Origin: Pantoea endophytica
Lineage (GTDB): Bacteria > Pseudomonadota > Gammaproteobacteria > Enterobacterales > Enterobacteriaceae
Direction of reading: 5' to 3'
Length of the DNA: 64,000 bases
NCBI RefSeq assembly: GCF_002858935.1
Contig: NZ_PJRT01000005.1
Coordinates: forward strand, 620,001-684,000
The notes under the pieces are model-generated. The model was not told the DNA's origin. It searched no databases and saw only the letters and a program-made list of their open reading frames with translations. The translations under genes and the position numbers were made by a program. Positions 56,154 to 64,000 of the stretch are shown one piece after another (within the stretch, counting starts at the first letter, position 1; each line of letters opens with the position of its first letter).

Positions 56154-56399
56154 ATGCGTCAGGATCGTAACTTTTCCACAGCGTCGGAAGCAATTGCACG
56201 CTACTTCAAAGAAGCCTCTTTGCCTTCGCAGCAGGAAACGCTGGGGCAGATTGTGGTTGAAATCTTACGTTCAGGACGGACGTTAAGCCGTAAAACACTA
56301 TGTACCAAGCTGCTGTGCCGTATGGAGCAAGCACGCGGTACTGAAGCGGAAATTCACTATCAGCAATTAATCGGCCTGATGTTTTCCGTAGAACGATAA
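56154..56399 (+). CDS. ycgZ: Small regulatory protein YcgZ
   Basis: An 81-residue protein. AIARYFKEASLPSQQETLGQ, then VVEILRSGRTLSRKTLCTKLLCRMEQA and HYQQLIGLMF, match E. coli YcgZ nearly residue for residue as I recall it. In E. coli the YcgZ/YmgA/YmgB proteins act through the Rcs phosphorelay to raise colanic acid and lower curli, and they respond to cold and blue light through BluR/BluF. GAGGATGG precedes the ATG. It is first in a two-gene unit with ymgA; no ymgB or ymgC follows. Confidence 0.9.
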   Translation: MRQDRNFSTASEAIARYFKEASLPSQQETLGQIVVEILRSGRTLSRKTLCTKLLCRMEQARGTEAEIHYQQLIGLMFSVER

Positions 56400-56522
56400 G
56401 CCTAAATCAGGCGCCGCTGGCCTGAGAATTAACCAAGTGGTTTCCGCCTCATTCAGCTACTGGTTAGACTGAATCCACTTCGTTATTTGCCGCAGGTCTG
56501 CCGCGGTAATCTGAGAGAATAT

Positions 56523-56813
56523 ATGTACAGAAGTGATGAAGAACGGCTCACCGACATCATCATGGGCGATGCGATTTTACAGTTGCTGAAAAAATCCGGC
56601 CCGGTTTCTACTCGCGCGCTGCTTGATAAATTGCGCGTGATGGCTTCGATTGAACGCGATCCGCCGCGCCAGCAAGCGCTGAGCCGTGCGATGTCGGAAG
56701 TGATGAATCATATCGAAACCCCGCAGCAGAGCGGAATAGCGATCAAAAACACCGATAACGTGACGCATATTTTCCGCAATCGTGACGGTTCAGGTAATGG
56801 AACCAAGCACTAA
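56523..56813 (+). CDS. ymgA: Small regulatory protein YmgA-like
   Basis: A 96-residue protein of the YmgA/YmgB (AriR) family. YRSDEERLTDIIMGDAILQL is the usual first helix, and LLDKLRVMASIERDPPRQQA follows in the position seen in YmgA. It is expected to be an all-helical dimer that modulates Rcs signalling. The ATG at 56523 follows GAGAG; the longer frame starts at 56487 without support. It lies 123 bases after ycgZ and is closed by a terminator, so the operon has only two of the four genes found in E. coli. Confidence 0.8.
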   Translation: MYRSDEERLTDIIMGDAILQLLKKSGPVSTRALLDKLRVMASIERDPPRQQALSRAMSEVMNHIETPQQSGIAIKNTDNVTHIFRNRDGSGNGTKH

Positions 56814-56818
56814 ACGTT

Positions 56819-56857
56819 GGGCGAATGCTGGTTGATCCGCGTTCGCCCTTTTTTTTT
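56819..56857 (+). terminator. Rho-independent terminator of ycgZ-ymgA
   Basis: GGGCGAA and TTCGCCC form a 7-bp stem with a 16-nt loop, followed by nine or so T residues, five bases after the ymgA stop. Confidence 0.88.
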
Positions 56858-57011
56858 CAATGTAAACACATCACGCTTGTTTTCTTCGCGCGCCACACTG
56901 GACCGGAAGGATCGCCTTTCGCCGAGAGCAGCCTGCTGACTTAGCGCATTCTTAAAATGCAGATGGATGCATCGCAAGATTGGGTATTGGTGAAGCGTTC
57001 TCCTAATAAAC

Positions 57012-57362
57012 TTACATCAACTCAATACCAAAACGCTTGAGCAGCGTGGCCCAAAGAAGAAATAGCAAGATGGTGAGTACGCAACTCGCGATCAACGTCG
57101 GCCAGAATCCGAGGCGTTGATAGAGAAATGGAAAGGCGACAAACATCGGCAAGGTTGGCACCACATACCAGAAGGTGTACCACGCGTGACTGGCAATTTT
57201 GGCCTGACTTTGGCCTTCCAGCTTCATCCAAATCAGCACCAGCACCGTAACCAAAGGCAGCGCGGCAATCAGCCCGCCAAGGCGATCGCTACGCTTAGCC
57301 ACTTCAGATATCAGCACCACCATGCCAGCGGTTATGGCGTATTTGGCGATGAGCCAGAGCAT
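57012..57362 (-). CDS. DUF3147 family membrane protein
   Basis: A 116-residue inner-membrane protein with about four hydrophobic helices. MLWLIAKYAITAGMVVLISEVAKRSDRLGG and ALPLVTVLVLIWMKLEGQ are the family blocks of DUF3147. The function is not known. The ATG at 57362 is preferred because it gives the usual family start. It follows the LacI-like gene by 26 bases on the same strand and may share its transcript. Confidence 0.82.
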   Translation of the reverse strand: MLWLIAKYAITAGMVVLISEVAKRSDRLGGLIAALPLVTVLVLIWMKLEGQSQAKIASHAWYTFWYVVPTLPMFVAFPFLYQRLGFWPTLIASCVLTILLFLLWATLLKRFGIELM

Positions 57363-57388
57363 CCGATTTTCCTTCCTGCTGCAGGCGA

Positions 57389-58252
57389 TTAATGCCGAAT
57401 CGCACATCCGCACTGCGACATTTCGCCCGGCACATGTTTGCCGTGATGTGAATGGCGCACCTGCAATTCGCCCTGCTGCCAGGCGTTACTGGTATCGGCA
57501 CGGTTTTCCAGTAAACGATTCAGCGCTTCGGCCACCAGCAAATCCCGTCGCTGCGCCCAACTGGTGAGATGCCAGGTTGACGCGCGCGCCTCATCGACAT
57601 CATCAAAACCCACCACCGCAACATGTGCGCCTTGCGCGAAGTCGCGCACCGCTTGTAACGCGCCAAATGCCAGCACATCGCTTTCGCAAAACAGCGCATT
57701 GATGCGCTCGGCAGCGCGCGTTTTCTTCAAGTACGCCATCATTGCCTGATAAGCCAGTTCGCGATCGTTGCCACCGGCAGAGAGCTCGATATTCAGTTCT
57801 TTCTGTTCAGCTTGCAGGCTAGCGACAAAACCGTCCATCTGGCGCGCGGGCGCGCTATTTTCCTGACTGTGCATAAAGCCGAAACGTTGATGACCTTGCG
57901 ACAGCAGCAGCAATCCCATCTCTTCGCCTGCATCATAACCATCCGCAATCACAACGTTAGCATCCGCGCTGGCGCTGTGGCTGAGATGAACCGTTGCCGT
58001 CTGCGGCAGAATATCGGCCACCACACTCAGTTCATCGCTAAACAGCGAAGTCAGAAAAACCAAGCCGCCAACAGGAAGTTGCGCCGCATTACGCAGCGCG
58101 CTTTGAAAACTTTCGCGGGAATTCGCATTCAGCAGCAGCGTAATAAAACCACGCTCATTCAACTGGCGCGTGACTTCATTAAGCAGCTTTACGGTGTGGG
58201 GGTTGATGAACTCATCGCTGACAATGCCGACGATATTAGAATTAACGGCCAT
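57389..58252 (-). CDS. LacI/GalR-type ligand-binding protein without DNA-binding domain
   Basis: A 287-residue protein that starts directly at the periplasmic-binding-like domain of the LacI family (SNIVGIVSDEFINPHTVKLL), and contains SQGHQRFGFMHSQ, FCESDVLAFGALQAV and HVAVVGFDDVDEARAS. The 50-60-residue helix-turn-helix that normally precedes this is missing. The 122 bases upstream contain no trace of it, and a good AGGAG site stands before the ATG at 58252. The C-terminus ends in a His/Cys-rich tail (HSHHGKHVPGEMSQCGCAI). It may be a free ligand sensor, a dominant modifier of another LacI protein, or a truncated gene. Confidence 0.8.
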   Translation of the reverse strand: MAVNSNIVGIVSDEFINPHTVKLLNEVTRQLNERGFITLLLNANSRESFQSALRNAAQLPVGGLVFLTSLFSDELSVVADILPQTATVHLSHSASADANVVIADGYDAGEEMGLLLLSQGHQRFGFMHSQENSAPARQMDGFVASLQAEQKELNIELSAGGNDRELAYQAMMAYLKKTRAAERINALFCESDVLAFGALQAVRDFAQGAHVAVVGFDDVDEARASTWHLTSWAQRRDLLVAEALNRLLENRADTSNAWQQGELQVRHSHHGKHVPGEMSQCGCAIRH

Positions 58253-58374
58253 GAAATGACTCTCCTGCAACTTAGCGTGCGGTAATTATTTGTAGGTAAC
58301 AAAGTTAAGCATTCCACGTTACCCGAATAATCCGCGAGCGCCAATCGCTGGCCGTTGTTCCTAAGATGGATTTG

Positions 58375-59016
58375 TTAACGACGCGTCAGCGCCAGGCGTA
58401 CGCCTAAACCGATAAAGGTGATGCCCACCACACGATCAAGCAATTTCTGCAACATCACATTGCGCGACACCGCGCTAGCCGCGCTGCCAGCAACCAGAGC
58501 AAATATCACGTCAGTCATTAAACCCACAACCGCATACGTCAGGCCGAGCAACAGAAACGAGCTGGCATGATGATCGCCATCAACTACCACGAATTGTGGA
58601 AAGAAGGAGATGAAAAACAGCAATACTTTTGGATTGGTAATCGATGTAATAAAACCGCGAATTAATAAGCTGCGCGTATTAGAGCGTGGAATTTCAGCCT
58701 GCGGTGTTTTCTCTTCTTCACGGCTAAAAAAGGTTCCCCACACCATCTTACTGCCCAGATAAATTAAATACGCCGCACCGATATATTTAATCACCGTAAA
58801 TAACAGTGGCGAAGCGGTAATTAGCGCCGTCAAACCGACGGCGCTGGCAATGGCATGCGTGCAACTTCCTAGCGCTACGCCACTCGCTGATATCACACCG
58901 CTACGTCGTCCATTCGCTACGCTTTGTCCTACGACATAAGCTAAATCCGGTCCCGGTGTAATACACAGCAGAAATACGGATGCGAGGAAAAGCGGAAAGT
59001 GCGTGATATCCAGCAT
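58375..59016 (-). CDS. LysE/RhtB-family amino acid exporter
   Basis: A 213-residue inner-membrane exporter with about six segments. LLCITPGPDLAYVVGQSVANGRRSG is the family signature at about residue 15, and FITSITNPKVLLFFISFFPQF follows at about 120. Relatives export homoserine, threonine, leucine or other small amino acids. The ATG at 59016 follows AAGGAG; a long in-frame extension to 59199 crosses repeat sequence and is not coding. It is single-gene. Confidence 0.92.
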   Translation of the reverse strand: MLDITHFPLFLASVFLLCITPGPDLAYVVGQSVANGRRSGVISASGVALGSCTHAIASAVGLTALITASPLLFTVIKYIGAAYLIYLGSKMVWGTFFSREEEKTPQAEIPRSNTRSLLIRGFITSITNPKVLLFFISFFPQFVVVDGDHHASSFLLLGLTYAVVGLMTDVIFALVAGSAASAVSRNVMLQKLLDRVVGITFIGLGVRLALTRR

Positions 59017-59056
59017 AGTGACTCCTTGTGAAAGGTGAATAATTCCAGCGCCTATC

Positions 59057-59078
59057 GTAGCGGCGCAATTAATTGCAC
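59057..59078. repeat. Partial family A repeat
   Basis: GTAGCGGCGCAATTAATTGC matches the first half of the 40-bp family A palindrome and then diverges. Another fragment, TAGCGCAATAAATCGCG, lies at about 59115. The 225-base gap from the LysE gene to ybaA is thus mostly repeat debris. Confidence 0.65.
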
Positions 59079-59175
59079 ACAATAGAAGTAAGAGACACAC
59101 AATGATTAAAAAAATAGCGCAATAAATCGCGTAAGGCCGATCAATTAAGTACCGCATCAAATCACCGTACATTTT

Positions 59176-59215
59176 GTAGCGGTGCGAATTACCGCGCAAT
59201 AAATTGCGCCGCTAC
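59176..59215. repeat. 40-bp intergenic palindromic repeat, family A, copy 3
   Basis: GTAGCGGTGC to GCGCCGCTAC, 40 bases, the same length as the copies at 2088 and 6859, with one mismatch in the arm. It lies between ybaA and the LysE-type gene, 27 bases past the ybaA stop. Confidence 0.82.
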
Positions 59216-59241
59216 GGTTCACTGCAGTTGCAAATACTCAA

Positions 59242-59595
59242 CTACGCCTCCAGCAAAATCGCGAATCCACCATAGATCATACGCTTACCATCGAACGGCA
59301 TATTCTCGCCCATCTCTTTCATACGCGGATCGGACATCATTTTGGCATTGGCGGCGTCACGTACTTCCTGCGATGGGTATTCGATCCAGCTGAACACCAC
59401 CGTTTCGCCCTCTTCGGCTTTTACCGCGCGATAAAAATCGGTCTGCGCGCCTTCGGGAACATCGTCTGCCCAGCACTCGACAACACGCGTGGCGCCAAAC
59501 TCTTTAAACAGCGGTGCGGCTTTAGCCGCCATGGCACGATAATCCTCCTTATTAGCCTCCGGCACCGCTACGACAAAACCATCAACATACGACAT
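59242..59595 (-). CDS. ybaA: DUF1428 protein YbaA
   Basis: A 117-residue DUF1428 protein with a ferredoxin-like (dimeric alpha-beta barrel) fold. YVDGFVVAVPEANKEDYRAM, then AAPLFKEFGATRVVECWADDV, and MMSDPRMKEMGENMPFDGKR match E. coli YbaA over the whole length. The role is unknown. It is a single-gene unit ended by family A repeat sequence. Confidence 0.95.
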   Translation of the reverse strand: MSYVDGFVVAVPEANKEDYRAMAAKAAPLFKEFGATRVVECWADDVPEGAQTDFYRAVKAEEGETVVFSWIEYPSQEVRDAANAKMMSDPRMKEMGENMPFDGKRMIYGGFAILLEA

Positions 59596-59773
59596 AGCTC
59601 GTTACTCCGTCGTCATTTGCGCGGTCAGTAATAACCGCGCATTAATTGTATAAATGATGTGCAAGCTGAGCCGAAACAGAGATGAAAATTTGCGCGCTTA
59701 CTCGCAGATTCTGCGCGCGCCAGACGATTTACGTTACACTGACGCCTTTGATCGTTACGTCACCGAGAAATCT

Positions 59774-60460
59774 ATGCGCATCACCATTGAACCGGCCGAT
59801 CAGCCGTTTATTCACCGTTTGTTGGGTGAAGAGATTGAGAGTATTGACACCGCATCGACCGATGCCACGCTATTACAGCAGGCGCTGCACAGCGCACGAC
59901 AGCAGAAGAATCACGAAGCCGACCTCGACTGGCGCCGCAACGCGCTGTTTCTGCTACTTTTTGTATTTTTATATGCCGCGCTCGGCGCGTCGTTAACGCT
60001 GGACCTCACGCCGCAGGCATCGAGCCATAAAAGCCTCGCTTATGCGCTGGAAGCGGTGCCGGTACTGATTGCTTTTTCTGGTTTATTCGTCTCGCTGCTG
60101 TACGTATTTCTGACTCGCAGCGGCGCTCGACGCTTGCGTAACTGGGAACAGGGAATTTTTGTGCTGGAGAAATACAGCGGCGCGAACTTCAGTCGGCAGA
60201 TTAATGAAATGGGATCACGCACCACGGATTATTCGCAATCGGCAATTAACGTTGCGCTAGCGCTGTTTATTTGTGTGACCTGGGTGGTGATGTATAACTA
60301 TTTCACGTTCACCACCAGCGGCGTGATTGGCAGCGTGATTTCACTGTTCATCACCACCATGACCTACGTGATTCTGGATATTCAGCTGCTGAAATCTAAT
60401 TCATCCATCGCTATTGATGAACCGCTGATTCCAGTTGAAGACGAAAAAGAGAAGCCATAA
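59774..60460 (+). CDS. Membrane protein of unknown function (possibly RipA-like)
   Basis: A 228-residue protein with a soluble N-terminal region, two hydrophobic segments at about residues 57-75 and 93-112, a cytoplasmic loop RSGARRLRNWEQGIFVLEKY and two more segments at about 155-205. The tail is acidic. The layout recalls the RipA family of octameric membrane proteins, but I am not certain. The ATG at 59774 follows GAGAAA; the frame is also open back to 59654, where no ribosome site is visible. It converges on a 6-phospho-beta-glucosidase gene. Confidence 0.65.
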   Translation: MRITIEPADQPFIHRLLGEEIESIDTASTDATLLQQALHSARQQKNHEADLDWRRNALFLLLFVFLYAALGASLTLDLTPQASSHKSLAYALEAVPVLIAFSGLFVSLLYVFLTRSGARRLRNWEQGIFVLEKYSGANFSRQINEMGSRTTDYSQSAINVALALFICVTWVVMYNYFTFTTSGVIGSVISLFITTMTYVILDIQLLKSNSSIAIDEPLIPVEDEKEKP

Positions 60461-60468
60461 GGATCTCA

Positions 60469-60492
60469 ATGTGCGACATCCCTGTCGCACAT
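60469..60492. terminator. Bidirectional terminator hairpin
   Basis: ATGTGCGACA and TGTCGCACAT form a perfect 10-bp stem with a TCCC loop between two convergent genes. TATTT follows on the plus strand. It probably serves the membrane-protein gene and the glucosidase operon. Confidence 0.75.
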
Positions 60493-60498
60493 ATTTCG

Positions 60499-61947
<1,449 letters not shown>

Positions 61948-61950
61948 TTA

Positions 61951-63459
61951 TCAGAGGGTGCCAGGCTGCGGCACAGAGCGAACGTCAGGTTGGCTGTTTT
62001 CTTTGAATCCCGCGACCCAGGAGAAAATCATGCCCAATATGAAGGCGACGAATATGGATGCCAGGAAGCCGAGGAACTGCGTCATGTGCCCCTCTTTAAA
62101 GAACACCGGCAGGACGGCAATACCGGGAATGCAGTAACTCCATGAAACCGCGTTGAAAGCCCCGGCGATCATGCCGCCGGCAGCACCCGCCAGGCAGCCA
62201 CAAATCATCGGTCGTTTAAGACGCAGAGCCACACCGTAAATGGCGGGTTCAGTGATGCCGAACAGCGCCGTTACACCCGCAGAAAGCGCCATGCGCTTAA
62301 GCTCAGCGTCTTTCGCCTTCAGGTATACGCCCAGCACCGCGCCCGCCATACCGAATACCGCGGAGGCTTGCAGTCCGGTAAAGGTGTCGTAGCCCAGGGT
62401 GGCATAGTTACCGACGGTCACTGGCGTGATGCCCCAATGCACGCCCAAGGTAACCAGTGGCATCCACAAGGCACCAACCACAAATCCGGCAATGGCAGGG
62501 CTGAGATGATAAAGGGTGTTATAGACGCCACCGATGGCGCCGCCGATCATATTGCCGATCGGACCGAATGCCAGAAGCGTGAACGGAACCATGATGGCGA
62601 GGCAGAACATGGGCGTGAACAGGTTGCGTATCACCATCGGAAGCAGGCGCTCGAAGAAACGCTGTACATACGACATGCCCCACACCATCAAAATAATGGG
62701 GATTACCGACGAGGTGTAACTCAAATACTCTACCGGCAGCCCCATAAAGGTCAGCGGCGCGGCATCAAGCGGAATGCCAGCGATCTGCACCATTACCTTT
62801 GAAATCTCGGGATTTTCAACCGCGCCCTTCATCAAAGCCTGCACTGCGGGATCGGCTGAGTTGGCGGTGAGGATTTTGTTGGCCGTCAACATATTCAGGT
62901 AATCCGGCGACACCAGCGCGCAGGCGGAGATAACCGCTGTGAACGGATTGACGTTGAATTTTTTGGCGGCGGTAAACGCAACCATCACGGGCAGGAAGGT
63001 AAAGCCGGTCCACGAAACGAAGTTAAGGATGCGATAAGTGCCGCTTGCCGGATCCATTAGGTCGATGGCGATCAGCAGCGAAATGATGCCCTGCAGCACA
63101 CCGCAGGCTGCCAGTGGATAGAGAAAAGGCGCAAAGATACTGGAGATGATATCCATAATGCGGCTAACCATACCGATATTAGGCTGTGGTACCGCTGCAC
63201 TTTCGTCGATAGTGAGTAGATTCTGCACTTCGCGGTAAGCATCACCAACGTGATTACCAATCACCACCTGCATCTGGCCGCTGGCCTGCATCGCGGTGAT
63301 AACGCCTTTTACCCGCTTTAGTGATTCAACCTCGACCAGAGAATAATCTTTCAGCACAAACCTCAGACGTGTAGCGCAATGTGTCACACTTATCACATTA
63401 TTATCGCTACCTATCAGTCTAACGATCTCTTTCGCAGAATCCGCATAATCTATTGCCAT
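61951..63459 (-). CDS. PTS beta-glucoside-type transporter EIIBC
   Basis: A 502-residue fused EIIB-EIIC permease. The EIIB phospho-cysteine is in VTHCATRLRFVLKD (about 28) and an EIIC domain with about ten segments follows from residue 110; GITEPAIYGVALRLKRPM is the EIIC signature. No EIIA domain is attached, so it must use an outside EIIA. It lies 18 bases ahead of the GH1 gene. It is controlled perhaps by the RpiR-type protein encoded just upstream, rather than by an antiterminator as in the E. coli bgl operon. Confidence 0.92.
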   Translation of the reverse strand: MAIDYADSAKEIVRLIGSDNNVISVTHCATRLRFVLKDYSLVEVESLKRVKGVITAMQASGQMQVVIGNHVGDAYREVQNLLTIDESAAVPQPNIGMVSRIMDIISSIFAPFLYPLAACGVLQGIISLLIAIDLMDPASGTYRILNFVSWTGFTFLPVMVAFTAAKKFNVNPFTAVISACALVSPDYLNMLTANKILTANSADPAVQALMKGAVENPEISKVMVQIAGIPLDAAPLTFMGLPVEYLSYTSSVIPIILMVWGMSYVQRFFERLLPMVIRNLFTPMFCLAIMVPFTLLAFGPIGNMIGGAIGGVYNTLYHLSPAIAGFVVGALWMPLVTLGVHWGITPVTVGNYATLGYDTFTGLQASAVFGMAGAVLGVYLKAKDAELKRMALSAGVTALFGITEPAIYGVALRLKRPMICGCLAGAAGGMIAGAFNAVSWSYCIPGIAVLPVFFKEGHMTQFLGFLASIFVAFILGMIFSWVAGFKENSQPDVRSVPQPGTL

Positions 63460-63576
63460 GGTTTTCTTCCATTGCCAGAGGGAATTCAGCCCGTCAGGAG
63501 CGGACTAATTCCGGCAATGTTAGAAAATCATCCCGGCAATGTCACGAGGTCACAATATGTTATAACGGGTCGCTAA

Positions 63577-64000
63577 TTACAAAAATGTCACACCGCGTGA
63601 CATATCGCTGAGATTATTCACCACCAGCTTTCTGCCTATCGATTCAAGAATAAAAATGACCGGAACCTGAGTGGTAATATCGTATTCGCTTTCAATCAAA
63701 ATGCGAGAAACATGGTAAGGAACAATAAAGTCAGAAAGTTTTGCCAGTGTTGAATCCGGGTTGCAGGTAATAGAAATCACTTTGCACTTGTGAATAACAA
63801 ACTGCCTGGCAAGCTTCAATATTTCGGGAGTTTCGCCAGAGACTGAAAGCAAGATAGCCACTGAACTCTGCACCATATCGGTACTCACCGGATAATAGGG
63901 ATCATCAATGTGATTACTGAACTTGCCTACATTAGAGAAGAAACGCGCACCATACCTGCCAAGCGTGCCAGAGCTGCCTGCGCCAGCAAAGAACACCCGT
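63577..64000 (-). CDS. MurR/RpiR-family regulator, SIS domain (partial, runs off the window)
   Basis: The C-terminal 140 residues of an RpiR-type regulator. FFAGAGSSGTLGRYGARFFS and ILLSVSGETPEILKLARQFV are the sugar-phosphate-binding SIS-domain signatures. The N-terminal helix-turn-helix would lie beyond position 64000. It stands 117 bases upstream of the PTS gene on the same strand and is the likely regulator of that operon, responding to a phosphorylated sugar. Confidence 0.85.
   Translation of the reverse strand, partial: RVFFAGAGSSGTLGRYGARFFSNVGKFSNHIDDPYYPVSTDMVQSSVAILLSVSGETPEILKLARQFVIHKCKVISITCNPDSTLAKLSDFIVPYHVSRILIESEYDITTQVPVIFILESIGRKLVVNNLSDMSRGVTFL

Overview
The window reads as a chromosomal segment of a gamma-proteobacterium of the order Enterobacterales, most likely a Pantoea/Erwinia-like member of the Erwiniaceae. 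This rests on recognisable enteric genes (kup, mqo, ascG-ascFB, yfiR-dgcN-yfiB, betT-betIBA, ycgZ-ymgA, yddG, ybaA) in a non-E. coli order, moderate GC content, and short enterobacterial-type interspersed repeats. I saw no tRNA, rRNA, CRISPR array, intact insertion sequence or prophage.

Layout. 0.2-7 kb: kup, a DUF1471 protein, then a leftward leuC-leuD-hydrolase-LysR operon that looks like a second isopropylmalate-isomerase-type pair. 7-9 kb: mqo. 8.9-20.9 kb: a large leftward accessory block. It has one transcription unit of RidA, DUF1028, an ArgE-like deacylase, a PotA-like ATPase, quinone oxidoreductase, GST, an AroQ-like protein and a GhrA-like reductase. A second unit holds the binding protein, two permeases and a flavin monooxygenase. 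A LysR gene lies between them. Together they look like one uptake-and-breakdown system for an unidentified organic compound, and this is the best candidate for an undescribed pathway here. 21-25.6 kb: a thioesterase fragment and the asc beta-glucoside operon. 25.8-31.6 kb: a FUSC-type efflux protein, the YfiR-DgcN-YfiB c-di-GMP signalling module and a UV damage endonuclease. 31.6-37.7 kb: choline uptake and glycine betaine synthesis (betT, betIBA). 37.7-48.8 kb: a VapC remnant, an esterase, an amidase/NCS1 permease/cysteine hydrolase operon (ureide- or biuret-like), a PRISE-type reductase, an SMR pump, a frameshifted DUF417 gene, an orphan iron-type binding protein followed by an internally deleted binding-protein gene, and a TauE exporter with an AraC regulator. 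48.9-55.1 kb: a LysR/metallo-beta-lactamase-fold pair, yddG, a monooxygenase under a near-perfect Fur box, and an AraC/SDR pair. 55.2-60.5 kb: a RelE/HigB-type toxin-antitoxin pair with its own promoter and operator, ycgZ-ymgA, a DUF3147 protein, a LacI-like protein lacking its DNA-binding domain, a LysE exporter, ybaA and a membrane protein. 60.5-64 kb: a second beta-glucoside PTS/6-phospho-beta-glucosidase operon with an RpiR regulator that runs off the end.

Much of the window is accessory metabolism: plant-type sugars (two aryl-beta-glucoside systems), osmoprotection, aromatic/enone reduction and efflux. This suits a plant- or soil-associated lifestyle. Several genes are decaying (thioesterase, VapC, DUF417, ModA-like binding protein). 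Three repeat families fill the gaps: a 40-bp imperfect palindrome, a 22-bp palindrome built on TGGTCGCCAT, and a 125-150-bp mosaic repeat. All assignments come from reading motifs and from memory of the families; no database search was run.
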